Shown: one piece after another, positions 8,858-19,330 of the stretch
How positions within the stretch are numbered: the stretch's first letter is position 1
Layout: every line of letters starts with the position of its first letter
Program-made: the position numbers and the translations under genes
The notes under the pieces: generated by a model
Databases searched by the model: none
What the model was told of the DNA's origin: nothing
The model's input: only the letters and a program-made list of their open reading frames with translations
NCBI RefSeq assembly: GCF_039696035.1
Contig: NZ_CP155567.1
Location: 3,777,001-3,841,000 of the forward strand
Direction: 5' to 3'
DNA from: Microbulbifer sp. SAOS-129_SWC
GTDB taxonomy: Bacteria; Pseudomonadota; Gammaproteobacteria; Pseudomonadales; Cellvibrionaceae
DNA: 64,000 bases

Positions 8858-9298
8858 TCAAATCTCCTCACGTGTCAGGTTGTCGTGCAGGCGTCGCAGC
8901 AAGTCCCGCAGCTGTGTTACGTCTTCCACCGAAAACCCCATCAGCGCCTGCGCCCGGGTCTCCTGTGCCAGTCCGCGCAATACGTCCAGTGCCGGCTCCG
9001 CCGCCTCGGTCAGGTAGATGCGGAAACAGCGCCGGTCGCCGGGATCCTGGCGGCGCTCCACCAGCCCCTCCTGCTCGAGGTTGTCCACCTGGCGGGCGAG
9101 GCTGATCGGGGCTACATCCATGCGCTCGGCCAGTTCGGCCTGCTTCAGCCCTTCCTCTTTGGCCAGCTGCCACAGCAACTGCCAGCGGGAACGGGTGAGG
9201 CCGTGCTCCTTGGCACGGCGATCAAAGTTGCGACGCGCCAGCCGGGCTACGCAGTGCAGCTCGAAGCTCATCTGGGTCGCGATGTCTTTCTTGCTCAT
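8858..9298 (-). CDS. MarR-family transcriptional regulator of the emrAB operon
   Basis: 146-aa winged-helix repressor. LTRSRWQLLWQLAKEEGLKQ and AELAERMDVAPISLARQVDN form the helix-turn-helix, and LVERRQDPGDRRCFRIYLT is the wing with the conserved D-x-R-D-R-R-type signature. The flanking helices are for dimerisation. It is first in the marR-emrA-emrB operon, so it most likely autorepresses and is released by a pump substrate, as E. coli MprA (EmrR) does. An operator candidate with three GCTTAT/ATAAGC half-sites lies 18-38 bp upstream. The ligand cannot be deduced. Confidence 0.9.
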   Translation of the reverse strand: MSKKDIATQMSFELHCVARLARRNFDRRAKEHGLTRSRWQLLWQLAKEEGLKQAELAERMDVAPISLARQVDNLEQEGLVERRQDPGDRRCFRIYLTEAAEPALDVLRGLAQETRAQALMGFSVEDVTQLRDLLRRLHDNLTREEI

Positions 9299-9315
9299 GG
9301 GGTCTCCTTAAGGCC

Positions 9316-9336
9316 GCTTATTATAAGCAAGCTTAT
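9316..9336. promoter_or_regulatory. Candidate MarR operator, three alternating half-sites
   Basis: GCTTAT (9316-9321), ATAAGC (9323-9328) and GCTTAT (9331-9336) give two overlapping palindromes, with centres 1 and 2 bp wide, immediately upstream of the marR start. This is the usual position of an autoregulatory MarR site. Confidence 0.55.
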
Positions 9337-9500
9337 GAATTAGACAAGTCCCCACCACTGCGCCCGAGCCCCGCGCCTATTGTCCGCGGGGGTTGTGACG
9401 AAGAGATGGCCCCTCCATGGATCTGGCCCACCCAGCCCGACGCGGTTCAAACGGCGGTTGCGGGACTATCCGGTCGGGGAACGGAAAGACGGGGAGAGGA

Positions 9501-9545
9501 GATTTGGATAAGGGAGATTTGGATAAGGGAGATCTGGACAGGGGC
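9501..9545 (+). repeat. Tandem repeat of a 15-bp unit downstream of parC
   Basis: Two identical copies of GATTTGGATAAGGGA (9501-9515, 9516-9530) and a diverged third (9531-9545). The rest of the 345-bp gap 9299-9643 holds the MarR operator and otherwise nothing I recognise. Confidence 0.6.
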
Positions 9546-9643
9546 AGATCTGGGAATGGGGAGTCGCGCGCAATCTCGCAGCGCTTCGCGCTCCCGGCGC
9601 GGGCGAACAGCCGCTCGCCAGCGCCGGGAACGGCGGTACGGGT

Positions 9644-11893
<2,250 letters not shown>

Positions 11894-12113
11894 ACAGCTG
11901 GGCTCTCGTTATTCTGTTGGCAAGACGCGGATTATGGCGGCGAACGGCGCCCGGTTCAAAGCCGGCGGCCGCACATTGCCGTTTGCGGTGTTCACCGCAA
12001 TGCTGGTACAAACGCCATTTTACGCTGGCGGGCGGCCATTATCGGCACCCCGCACGGCGCGCCGAAAGCGGCTGGGCGCACCGGCTGAGACAAAACGGGG
12101 AGCGGGAAAGACA

Positions 12114-12719
12114 GTGACAACACTCAAGCTGCAAGGCATCGCGGCCGGCGCCCTGGCGCCGCTCGACCTGACCGTGGCGCCCGGCGAGATCGTCTGCCTG
12201 TCCGGCCCATCCGGTTGCGGCAAGAGCCGCCTGCTGCGCGCCATTGCCGACCTGGACCCCCACCGCGGCAGCGTGCGTCTCGGCGATCGCGAGCAGGGGC
12301 AGGTCCCCGCGCACCAGTGGCGCCGCGCGGTAATGCTGGTACCGGCGGAGAGCGCCTGGTGGTACGAGACCGTCGGCGCCCACTTTGAGAACGAGCCGCA
12401 GGCGCTGCTCGAACCGCTCGGCTTCAGCGCGGACGTGGCGCAGTGGCCGGTAGCGCGGCTGTCTTCCGGTGAAAAGCAGCGCCTGGCGCTGGCGCGCGCG
12501 CTGGACCGCAAGCCGCAGGCACTGTTACTGGACGAGCCCACGGCCAATCTCGACGAGGACAATATCCTGAAAGTCGAGGGCTGGCTGCAGAATATTATTC
12601 ACGAGCAGCAGTTGCCGACCCTGTGGGTGGCCCACCAGCGCGAGCAGATCCGCCGCGTGGCCGGGCGGCACCTGCATATCGCCGGCGATCGCCTGCAATC
12701 GCGGGAGATAGCCCGATGA
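12114..12719 (+). CDS. fetA: ABC transporter ATPase FetA (YbbL)
   Basis: ATPase of the FetAB exporter, associated with iron homeostasis and peroxide resistance in E. coli. The 201-aa protein has Walker A GPSGCGKS, signature LSSGEKQR, Walker B ALLLDEPTANLDED and a switch-like VAHQRE. I place the start at the GTG 12114 (TTLKLQGI), preceded by GGGAG. The frame stays open upstream to 11847, but that part is low-complexity and overlaps the parC promoter region. The stop overlaps the fetB start by 4 bp. Confidence 0.9.
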   Translation: MTTLKLQGIAAGALAPLDLTVAPGEIVCLSGPSGCGKSRLLRAIADLDPHRGSVRLGDREQGQVPAHQWRRAVMLVPAESAWWYETVGAHFENEPQALLEPLGFSADVAQWPVARLSSGEKQRLALARALDRKPQALLLDEPTANLDEDNILKVEGWLQNIIHEQQLPTLWVAHQREQIRRVAGRHLHIAGDRLQSREIAR

Positions 12720-13522
12720 ACGTCATCGCGCTGTCCTGGTGGCAGCTGGCAATGGCCGCAGGCTTGGTACTGGCACTGGCCGTGTGTACGTATATCAACC
12801 GGCTCGGCGTCGGCCGTTCGCTACTGATCGCCGCCGCACGCACGGCGATACAGCTGACCCTGATCGGCATGGTGCTGGAAGCGCTGTTCGCCACCGAGCG
12901 CCTGCTGTGGGTGGCGCTGATGGGGCTGGCGATGCTGCTGCTGGCCGGGCGCGAAGTGGTCGCTCGGCAACAGCAGCGGCTGCGCGGCGGCTGGAGTTTC
13001 GGTATCGGCACCCTGTCGATGTTTATCTCCGCGTTCACCGTCACGATACTCACCCTGGTGGCGGTGATCGGACCCGAGCCCTGGTATGCGCCACAGTATG
13101 CGATTCCGCTGCTGGGCATGCTGCTCGGCAACACCATGACCGGCATTGCGCTGGGACTGGACCGGCTCACCGAGAGCGCGCGGCGCTCGCGCGATGTCAT
13201 CGAAAACCGGCTGATGCTCGGGGATCCCTGGCCCACCGCGCTCGGCGACTTCCGCCGCGATGCCATGCGCGCCGGCCTGACCCCGATCATCAACGCCATG
13301 GCTGCTGCCGGTATCGTCTCGCTGCCGGGCATGATGACCGGCCAGATTCTCGCCGGCAGCCCGCCGGCACTGGCGGTGAAATACCAGATACTGATCATGT
13401 TCACCATCGCCACCGGCACCGGCTTCGGTACCTTTGCCGCGGTCAGCGTGTGTGCGCGGCGACTGTTCGATGGGCGCGAGCGGTTGCGGCTGGATCGATT
13501 GATATCGGACGGTCACAGCTGA
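12716..13522 (+). CDS. fetB: ABC transporter permease FetB (YbbM, UPF0014)
   Basis: Inner-membrane partner of FetA, 268 aa with about seven hydrophobic helices. Family motifs include YINRLGVGRSLLIAAARTAI, the conserved AGREVVARQQQRLRGGWSFG loop, IGPEPWYAPQYAIPLLGMLL and GLDRLTESARRSRDVIENRL. The ATG at 12716 sits inside the fetA stop, so the two are translationally coupled. A decayed second copy of its central part lies 2.7 kb downstream at 16208-16533. Confidence 0.92.
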   Translation: MNVIALSWWQLAMAAGLVLALAVCTYINRLGVGRSLLIAAARTAIQLTLIGMVLEALFATERLLWVALMGLAMLLLAGREVVARQQQRLRGGWSFGIGTLSMFISAFTVTILTLVAVIGPEPWYAPQYAIPLLGMLLGNTMTGIALGLDRLTESARRSRDVIENRLMLGDPWPTALGDFRRDAMRAGLTPIINAMAAAGIVSLPGMMTGQILAGSPPALAVKYQILIMFTIATGTGFGTFAAVSVCARRLFDGRERLRLDRLISDGHS

Positions 13523-13530
13523 TTTCCCGG

Positions 13531-13576
13531 GAGGAGGACAATAGCCAAACTTGCCAGTTTGGCTATTGTCCTCCTC
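13531..13576. terminator. Long perfect stem-loop after fetB
   Basis: GAGGAGGACAATAGCCAAAC (13531-13550) pairs exactly with 13557-13576 around a TTGCCA loop: 20 bp with no mismatch. It lies between the convergent fetB and the lipoprotein gene ending at 13617. There is no T-run, so it may act as a bidirectional roadblock terminator or be the scar of an insertion. Confidence 0.7.
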
Positions 13577-13616
13577 TGACTCCCGTCACATTTTCCTTTC
13601 CGCAATCAAGCCGCAA

Positions 13617-15449
13617 TCAGCGGTACCGGGAAAGGTTGATCAGATAGGAAACGCCGGAGCCAGCCGATTCCTCATAGGTATAGGTTTGCGTGCGGGTTTG
13701 ATCCACGCTACCGTCGGCGCCGTGGTCCCTTTCGGATACGTAGCCCAGCACATTGCCCAGCTGATCGTATGTGGTATTAGAGGTATAGACATAATCAACA
13801 ACACCATCGCCCTGCAAGTCATATTCATATTTACCCTGGGTCCGATTTCCGCTGGCGTCATAAGTGAAGGTTCTCTGCTCGCGCTTGTCTGTCACAGAAT
13901 CCCCATTCTGATCAATCTCGTAAAGGGCAGTCGCCGGGTTTCCCTCGCTGTCGACGCTTACCGTGTAGACGCTGCGGCGGTCGTAAATCCCGTCTGCATC
14001 AGTGTCCTTCTCATACACATCAGAAACTTCATTGCCATAGGCATCATACTTTCTCTCTTCGAATTCCGTAGAGTCCGCAGCGCCGTCGAGGTCTGTATCA
14101 ATATCCTCGAATTTCGATAGCCACCTGCCGGCATCGTCGTAGGTAAACCTGTCTGTAACTCTTAAATCAACGGCACCATCCTTGTCGCTATCGATACCCT
14201 GAACGGTTTCCAGTCTCCGTCCGGCATCGTCAAGGCTGTAGCTATCCGTTGCGACTGCGTTGATGATGCCGTCGCCACCATAATCACGCTCTGAAATCCA
14301 TCCATTCAAGTTGCCGTAGGCGTCGTAAGAATAGCTGTCGGTAACTACTGACTCGACAACGCCATCCCTCCGGGTTTCGTTGACCAATTTCAACATTTCA
14401 CCAGCCTTGCTATAACTCTTGGTGATCTCTATGACAAGATCGGCATTACCATCCAGTTCAGTATCCGACTCATCGAGATCCTTGATCAGATTACCGGCGG
14501 TGTCGTAGGAATAGGTATGTTTGACGTATTGGTCGTCCTGTCCATCACCGTCACGGTCTGCCAGGGTTTCCTTTCGGGAGAGACGGCCATCATCGCGGTA
14601 CGTATAGCTGGTGCGATACTGTTGATAATCTTCAGTGCCACTGACCAGATAATAATACTCTTGCGATATTGGCCGCCCAAGTCCGTCGTATGCATAGGTC
14701 TCCCAACTGTCCAGTTGACCATCGCCATCATTGTCGATCTCCTGCTTGGCTTTCACCATTACGGGTACAGTAATACCCATGACGTCATACAGGAATGTCA
14801 TAGGCTGGGACACATCCACACTGCGAAAATTAATCCCCCGCGCGTGTCCAAAGGCAATCAGGCTACCCTCTCCTCTAGGCTTAATGAAAGCAAACATATC
14901 CACATCGAAGTTCAGGGAGGCCCCCGTCAAGGTATCTCCCCAACCGTTAACGTCAATACCATTATAAGGATTCCCGTCTTCATCCAGCGCCAACAACACG
15001 AAAGTGATATTGGCAACCCGATCAAAGTCACTGACGTCAGGATCCATGATTTCGGTGCGCAACTCCTGCTCCCCCATTGGAGGCTGCATACCGAACAGAT
15101 CGAATACCGACACCTCTGCCGCGGCCGGCACAGACCCCAGCTCTATACTGCCAATGGAAAAGGTTACCGTCTCCCCCTCCTGATAGGAAAACTCACCACT
15201 GGCGTTTGTCGACCCGGATCGCGATTCCGTTTCGTAGTGAACCCCCTGCATCGGCCCAATAAAAACACCACTAAGATCGGCACTAGTACTGCCGCCCCCA
15301 TCGTTACCCACGACTTCGTTACCGGAACCATCATTACCATTACCACCCCCTCCGCTACAGGCAGCGAGCAGTAGTGCTATAAAAACCAGCAACGCACCTT
15401 TCACTACCGGCATGTCACCCACAAGCCTATCCCTGTGAAGATAATTCAT
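13617..15449 (-). CDS. Lipoprotein with YD-like repeats interleaved with DxDxDG calcium-type loops
   Basis: 610 aa; N-terminal signal with lipobox (FIALLLAACSGGGG), so an anchored lipoprotein. A second possible start is Met13. Residues about 55-240 form a globular region without recognised family. From about 245 to the end come eight or nine units of about 40 aa. Each pairs an RHS-like segment (SYTYRDDGRLSRKE, FTYDDAGRWLSKFE, TYDQLGNVLGYVSE) with an acidic loop (DNDGDGQLD, DRDGDGQDD, DSDKDGAVD, DTDLDGAAD, DTDADGIYD) resembling thrombospondin type 3/EF-like Ca sites. GC is clearly lower than fetAB. Function unknown; a surface calcium-stabilised fibre or adhesin is a guess. Confidence 0.8.
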   Translation of the reverse strand: MNYLHRDRLVGDMPVVKGALLVFIALLLAACSGGGGNGNDGSGNEVVGNDGGGSTSADLSGVFIGPMQGVHYETESRSGSTNASGEFSYQEGETVTFSIGSIELGSVPAAAEVSVFDLFGMQPPMGEQELRTEIMDPDVSDFDRVANITFVLLALDEDGNPYNGIDVNGWGDTLTGASLNFDVDMFAFIKPRGEGSLIAFGHARGINFRSVDVSQPMTFLYDVMGITVPVMVKAKQEIDNDGDGQLDSWETYAYDGLGRPISQEYYYLVSGTEDYQQYRTSYTYRDDGRLSRKETLADRDGDGQDDQYVKHTYSYDTAGNLIKDLDESDTELDGNADLVIEITKSYSKAGEMLKLVNETRRDGVVESVVTDSYSYDAYGNLNGWISERDYGGDGIINAVATDSYSLDDAGRRLETVQGIDSDKDGAVDLRVTDRFTYDDAGRWLSKFEDIDTDLDGAADSTEFEERKYDAYGNEVSDVYEKDTDADGIYDRRSVYTVSVDSEGNPATALYEIDQNGDSVTDKREQRTFTYDASGNRTQGKYEYDLQGDGVVDYVYTSNTTYDQLGNVLGYVSERDHGADGSVDQTRTQTYTYEESAGSGVSYLINLSRYR

Positions 15450-16130
15450 CCATCAACCCCCGACATAAAGAGAAAAATATTTAATTAACGAAAAAACCAC
15501 CAATTTGTAAGTGCGAAATATGGCAGACAAATTGGCGGGCAACACAGTAGAACTCATTTCCGAAAGAGAGGATAGAAAAGGAAAAAAAGTTGGCGCGCCG
15601 TTCAACGTAAAGTTTTCATCCGTAAAAAACACCTCGAACAAACCACCACTTTTAATTTTATAAACGGATGAACAGGCAACACCACAGAAATTTCAAATGA
15701 TATACATACCGCCTATAATCTAGACACAAATAGGGATTTACAATTTTTTAAATTAAAACCATTAACTCAAACTCAGATTAATTCACTCGGATACGCCATC
15801 AATTTTTACCGCTTGAACCAACCGGTACAAATGTCTAGTTTTAAAAATCATGACCACGTGCAAGCCAGAACTTGCACATCCGCGCAAGCCACATGCAAGG
15901 TCTAGGCTCGCAAAACCCTCATGGGCATATAAAACTGGTACAGACCACCTGTAATCACGCATGGAGAAAAATAGTTCTACACGGCTTTATTTCGATGCAC
16001 GTATGGAGCCGACAGGAAATCCACCAGGTTACTGATCACCATTGGCCAAGCGTTTTTACTTGAACTTCACTGACCAGGTTCAGAAAGTAAAGAAGCGTCA
16101 TCTGGTTAGCTCTAGATGCAGTATGCAGTA
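15450..16130. other. AT-rich intergenic stretch, no gene recognised
   Basis: About 680 bp of clearly AT-rich DNA between the start of the YD/Ca lipoprotein gene and the heptanucleotide repeat. It must hold the lipoprotein promoter. I see no ORF with family similarity and no RNA gene. Confidence 0.6.
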
Positions 16131-16131
16131 C

Positions 16132-16194
16132 GCAGTGGGCAGTGGGCAGTGGGCAGTGGGCAGTGGGCAGTGGGCAGTGGGCAGTGGGCAGTGT
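16132..16194 (+). repeat. Heptanucleotide tandem repeat (GCAGTGG)n
   Basis: Eight perfect consecutive GCAGTGG units (16132-16187) followed by GCAGTGT. It sits exactly at the junction between AT-rich DNA and the fetB remnant. A 7-bp unit shifts the reading frame when copies are gained or lost, so it is potentially slippage-prone. Confidence 0.9.
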
Positions 16195-16207
16195 GATAGG
16201 GTTCGCG

Positions 16208-16533
16208 CTGATGATCCTCACGATAATGCTAGCCGGGCGCGAAGTGGTGGCGCGGCAACAGCAGCGTCTGCGCGGAGGCTGGAGTTTCGGCATCGGCACC
16301 CTGTCGATGTTTATCTCCGCGTTCAGCGTCACGATACTCACCTTGGTGGCGGTAATCGGACCCGAACCCTGGTATGCGCCACAGTATGTGATTCCGCTGC
16401 TGGACATGCTGCTCGGCAACACCATGACCGGCATGCGCTGGGACTGGACCGGCTCAGCGAGAGCGCGCGGCGACTGTTCGATGGGCGCGAGCGGTTGCGA
16501 CTCGATCGGCTGGTGCAGGGCGGGCGCGACTGA
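16208..16533 (+). pseudogene. Decayed partial copy of fetB
   Basis: Closely matches the middle and extreme 3' end of fetB: AGREVVARQQQRLRGGWSFG, then IGPEPWYAPQYVIPLLDMLL, then RRLFDGRERLRLDRL. The first third is absent. A 1-bp loss (GGCATTGCG to GGCATGCG near 16431) shifts the frame. Sequence equivalent to fetB 13178-13453 (276 bp) is deleted exactly between two copies of GCGCGGCG, a microhomology deletion. No start or ribosome-binding site. Not functional. Confidence 0.9.
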
Positions 16534-16638
16534 TACGAGGTCGACCTGTGAGCACCTGGATTTCTTCCGCGGCACAGTGCCGGCGAATTGCGATCCGCTA
16601 ATTAAATATTGCATTGCAGCCGGTAAAGCCGCGCGCGC

Positions 16639-17538
16639 TTATTCCCGTATGGACTGCGCCTGCGACGTGCCAACCTGTTCCGCACCCCGCTCGCGCGCCA
16701 GTACTGGTTCCGGTGCCAGGTCACCGACCTGGTAGCCCTGTGGATAAGTGCGCTGCCCTTCCGGCCACGCCGGCTCGCCCGGCCTGCGCCACAGCGCCCA
16801 CAACCTGGCCCGCAACTTCAGCAGTAGCGGCACGGTCAGCGACAGCAAGCGACCGGGGGCGGGCAGCTGTACCGCGTTGCGCGTCGGTTCGTCCAGCAGC
16901 ACTGCCGACACCGGGCGCACAAAGCGCCGCAGCAGGCCCGGCAGCCAGGACTCCACGATGCCGAAGGTTGCCGCGGATACCTCGCGGTTGCTGTCACTGA
17001 ACTGGAAATGCGTACGCACATAGGCCGCGCTGCACCGGCGCATCTCCTCGAGGGAAGCGGGGATCTCCCGAATCCCCATGCGCTGGCCCACGTTGCGCCA
17101 GAAAATAAACAGCGCCTGCTGCTCTGCAGCGGTGAGTTCGCGCCAGCCAAAGCGCGCGATCCAGTCCAATGGATCCAGCATGAACGTGGACAGCACAAAC
17201 AGGTAGTCGTCGTTGGAGATGGAAAAATAGGCATGGGTGCGGTTGATTCTCTGCAGCGCCGCGACACCCCGCGCGGAGTCGTAACCATAGCGCAGCAACT
17301 GCAACATCAATAACGAGGTATCGTCATAGCGCTTCTGGCCATTGCGGGTGAATTCCCCCGTGCGCGCGAGCAGGCCGCTGATCGACGGCGAAGCGAAAGT
17401 TCTGAACAGCGCCAGCTCCAGCGACCGGTTGAAGTCCCACAGAAAGCCGTCGCACACGATAAGGCGAACGATCTCGCAGTGATCCGCCAGTGGATCCAGC
17501 CGGGCAATCTGCTTGCCGATACTGCGCTTTACCATCAT
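16639..17538 (-). CDS. MpaB/DUF2236-family oxygenase-like protein
   Basis: 299 aa, no signal peptide. It has the DUF2236 layout: an N-terminal helical part with LVCDGFLWDFNRSLELALFR-like sequence, TGEFTRNGQKRYDDTSLLML, INRTHAYFSISNDDYLFVLS, TFMLDPLDWIARFGWRELT, and a long helical C-terminal half ending in a basic tail. The family includes the ER-bound MpaB oxygenase and latex-clearing proteins, which bind heme through a conserved His; HAYF is a plausible ligand here. Substrate unknown. It stands alone, convergent with the fetB remnant. Confidence 0.72.
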   Translation of the reverse strand: MMVKRSIGKQIARLDPLADHCEIVRLIVCDGFLWDFNRSLELALFRTFASPSISGLLARTGEFTRNGQKRYDDTSLLMLQLLRYGYDSARGVAALQRINRTHAYFSISNDDYLFVLSTFMLDPLDWIARFGWRELTAAEQQALFIFWRNVGQRMGIREIPASLEEMRRCSAAYVRTHFQFSDSNREVSAATFGIVESWLPGLLRRFVRPVSAVLLDEPTRNAVQLPAPGRLLSLTVPLLLKLRARLWALWRRPGEPAWPEGQRTYPQGYQVGDLAPEPVLARERGAEQVGTSQAQSIRE

Positions 17539-17594
17539 TGACCCGATCCCCGTTATTTTTTATTCATCGCGGATTGCTCCGGTAACCTGCGCGC

Positions 17595-17646
17595 ATACAG
17601 CCCCGAGGTGAATACAGCCCCGAGGTGAATACAGCCCTGAGCGTGA
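17595..17646 (+). repeat. Tandem repeat of a 17-bp unit
   Basis: ATACAGCCCCGAGGTGA at 17595-17611 and 17612-17628, with a variant at 17629-17646. It lies in the 273-bp gap between the DUF2236 gene and the beta-barrel gene, where I see nothing else. Confidence 0.65.
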
Positions 17647-17811
17647 ATACAGATCGGATTATAGCCGTGAGCGTGAAGATAGCGGAAAGGGAGAAAAGAT
17701 ATTGTCGGGAGGGCGATTCACCTGCGATGGATAAGCTACCGCGCACTTCGCACGCAGCAGCTCAGCAGCGGCTGCCGCCGGTCACACATCACCGGCGCAG
17801 CCAGCGCTCAC

Positions 17812-18423
17812 TCAGAAACGGAAGTTCACACCGAACTGCAGCGAGTCCTCGGTACCCTTGTCACCGCTGTAGCTGTAATAAGCCAGGGCACCGGAAATGC
17901 GCTCATTGAAATCGAGCGCCGCGAAGGGCTTCAGGTAGGTGTCGTTGTCGATGCTCACACCCTCACTGGCGCAATCGCGACAGTTACTGATCGTGCGACT
18001 GATATCGAAATAGCGGTAACCGCCATTCAGGCCGATAGTGAGACTGTCGGTCAGCGGGTACTGCAAGCCGGCGTCTACATACAGTGAACCGGCGTCGATG
18101 CTGGACTTCTCGGTAGACTGATTGCCAGTCAAGTCGTTCTGCACGCGCTGGGTGAACTCATTGTTATCGTCGATAAAATAGAAGGTGGCGCCGACACTGA
18201 AATTGAACAGGCCCTTTTCCCCGGCATAGCCAACCCCGAGCCCGAATCCGCTGTCGGAGATACCGTCGTTGGCTGCGACCACCGGATCGAAGTTGATCAC
18301 CTCGCCGCTCGCGGTCCAGCTTCCGCGGTAGACCGGGCCCATATCCATCCCCTGTTGTGCGCTGGCAACCCCAGCCATGACCGCCAGAGCGACGCCGACA
18401 ACAACTTTTTTATAGTTATGCAT
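17812..18423 (-). CDS. Small outer-membrane beta-barrel protein
   Basis: About 203 aa from the ATG at 18423, chosen because AGGGA lies 8 bp upstream and the signal peptide begins there (MHNYKKVVVGVALAVMAGVA, cleaved before QQGMDMG). The mature protein alternates hydrophobic and polar residues in strands typical of an 8-stranded barrel (SGFGLGVGYAGEKGLFNFSV, SLYVDAGLQYPLTDSLTIGL, ISGALAYYSYSGDKGTEDSL) and ends in F-G-V-N-F-R-F, the C-terminal aromatic signature recognised by BamA. A Cys pair (NCRDCA) lies in a loop. Ligand or role unknown. Confidence 0.75.
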   Translation of the reverse strand: MHNYKKVVVGVALAVMAGVASAQQGMDMGPVYRGSWTASGEVINFDPVVAANDGISDSGFGLGVGYAGEKGLFNFSVGATFYFIDDNNEFTQRVQNDLTGNQSTEKSSIDAGSLYVDAGLQYPLTDSLTIGLNGGYRYFDISRTISNCRDCASEGVSIDNDTYLKPFAALDFNERISGALAYYSYSGDKGTEDSLQFGVNFRF

Positions 18424-18558
18424 AAAATTTTCCCTAACTAAAATTGCGCCGCGATTTAACCGCGCAGGCAAGTTTCAAGTCAAGGGCGCACTATTGCCGA
18501 CATGCTGAACTTCACGGAAATTGTAACGCTTATTGTCGAATTAACGTTTCCTGCCGGC

Positions 18559-19326
18559 TCAACGCTTCCTGCCAACAACGAGGCCATAGCCAAGGCAGTC
18601 GCTGGAAAGCAGGCGCTCGGAGCGAAACACGCCCCAGGCTCCGCGCAGGCCCCAGCGGCGTATAATCTGCAGCGCCAGCCGCAGCTGCCCGCCAGCACCG
18701 AGTTGCCGGCGCATTTCCCCCATCCAGCGCGATTTCACCGCGGATATGTCCACCGTCTCAAGCTGAATCAGACCGGCCTTCCCGAACAGTTGCCGCCATC
18801 CCTCGAGCGTCTCCGGCCGCTCCCCTTCTCTCTCCGCCAGCGCGCGCTTGAGGCCGGCGGGGGCGTCCGGCTGCCAGCACAGATCGTGCATGCCGACGTA
18901 GCCACCCGGCCTGACGACTCGCGCCATCTCACTGAGAACGCGCGTCTTGTCGAGAAAGCACAGGGTGCATTCACAGATGGCCACATCGAATTCCGCATCG
19001 GCAAATGGCAGGTTGACGGCATCGGCGCGCGCAAATGCCACATCCAATTCCTTTGCACACGCGCACTCTTGTGCACGGCGCACCATCTCACCGGAATGGT
19101 CGACACCATAGACACGCGCGCCGAACTGCTGTGTCAGGAAACAGGCGCTCGCGCCGCTCCCCGACGCCACGTCCAGCACTCTGGTACCCGAGGCGATATG
19201 ACACAATTCGGCGAGTTGCCGCGTGGTTTCCAATCCGCCGGGGTGCAGGCTGTCCAGCGACAGCATGCCGCTCTCGACCAGCTCTTCGAGGGAGGCGCGG
19301 GTCAAGTCGTTCCCCGGCGTTGCCAC
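18559..19326 (-). CDS. Class I SAM-dependent methyltransferase
   Basis: 255 aa. Motif I is VLDVASGSGASACFL, followed by VYGVDHSGEMVRRA (acidic residue binding the SAM ribose), ADAVNLPFADAEFDVAICEC and VVRPGGYVGMHDLCW. It belongs to the UbiE/Methyltransf_11 superfamily. The Cys-containing ICECTLCF recalls arsenite methyltransferase-like proteins, but the paired catalytic Cys set is not evident, so the substrate is unassigned. The GTG start lies 4 bp after the aconitase stop, so it is probably cotranscribed with it. Confidence 0.82.
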   Translation of the reverse strand: MATPGNDLTRASLEELVESGMLSLDSLHPGGLETTRQLAELCHIASGTRVLDVASGSGASACFLTQQFGARVYGVDHSGEMVRRAQECACAKELDVAFARADAVNLPFADAEFDVAICECTLCFLDKTRVLSEMARVVRPGGYVGMHDLCWQPDAPAGLKRALAEREGERPETLEGWRQLFGKAGLIQLETVDISAVKSRWMGEMRRQLGAGGQLRLALQIIRRWGLRGAWGVFRSERLLSSDCLGYGLVVGRKR

Positions 19327-19330
19327 TACC

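Noticed and set aside
16132..16194. CRISPR array
   Set aside because: Units of 7 bp without spacers; no cas genes in the window.
16042..16735. Coding genes spanning the heptanucleotide repeat
   Set aside because: The frames only read through the repeat and the broken fetB remnant in different phases.
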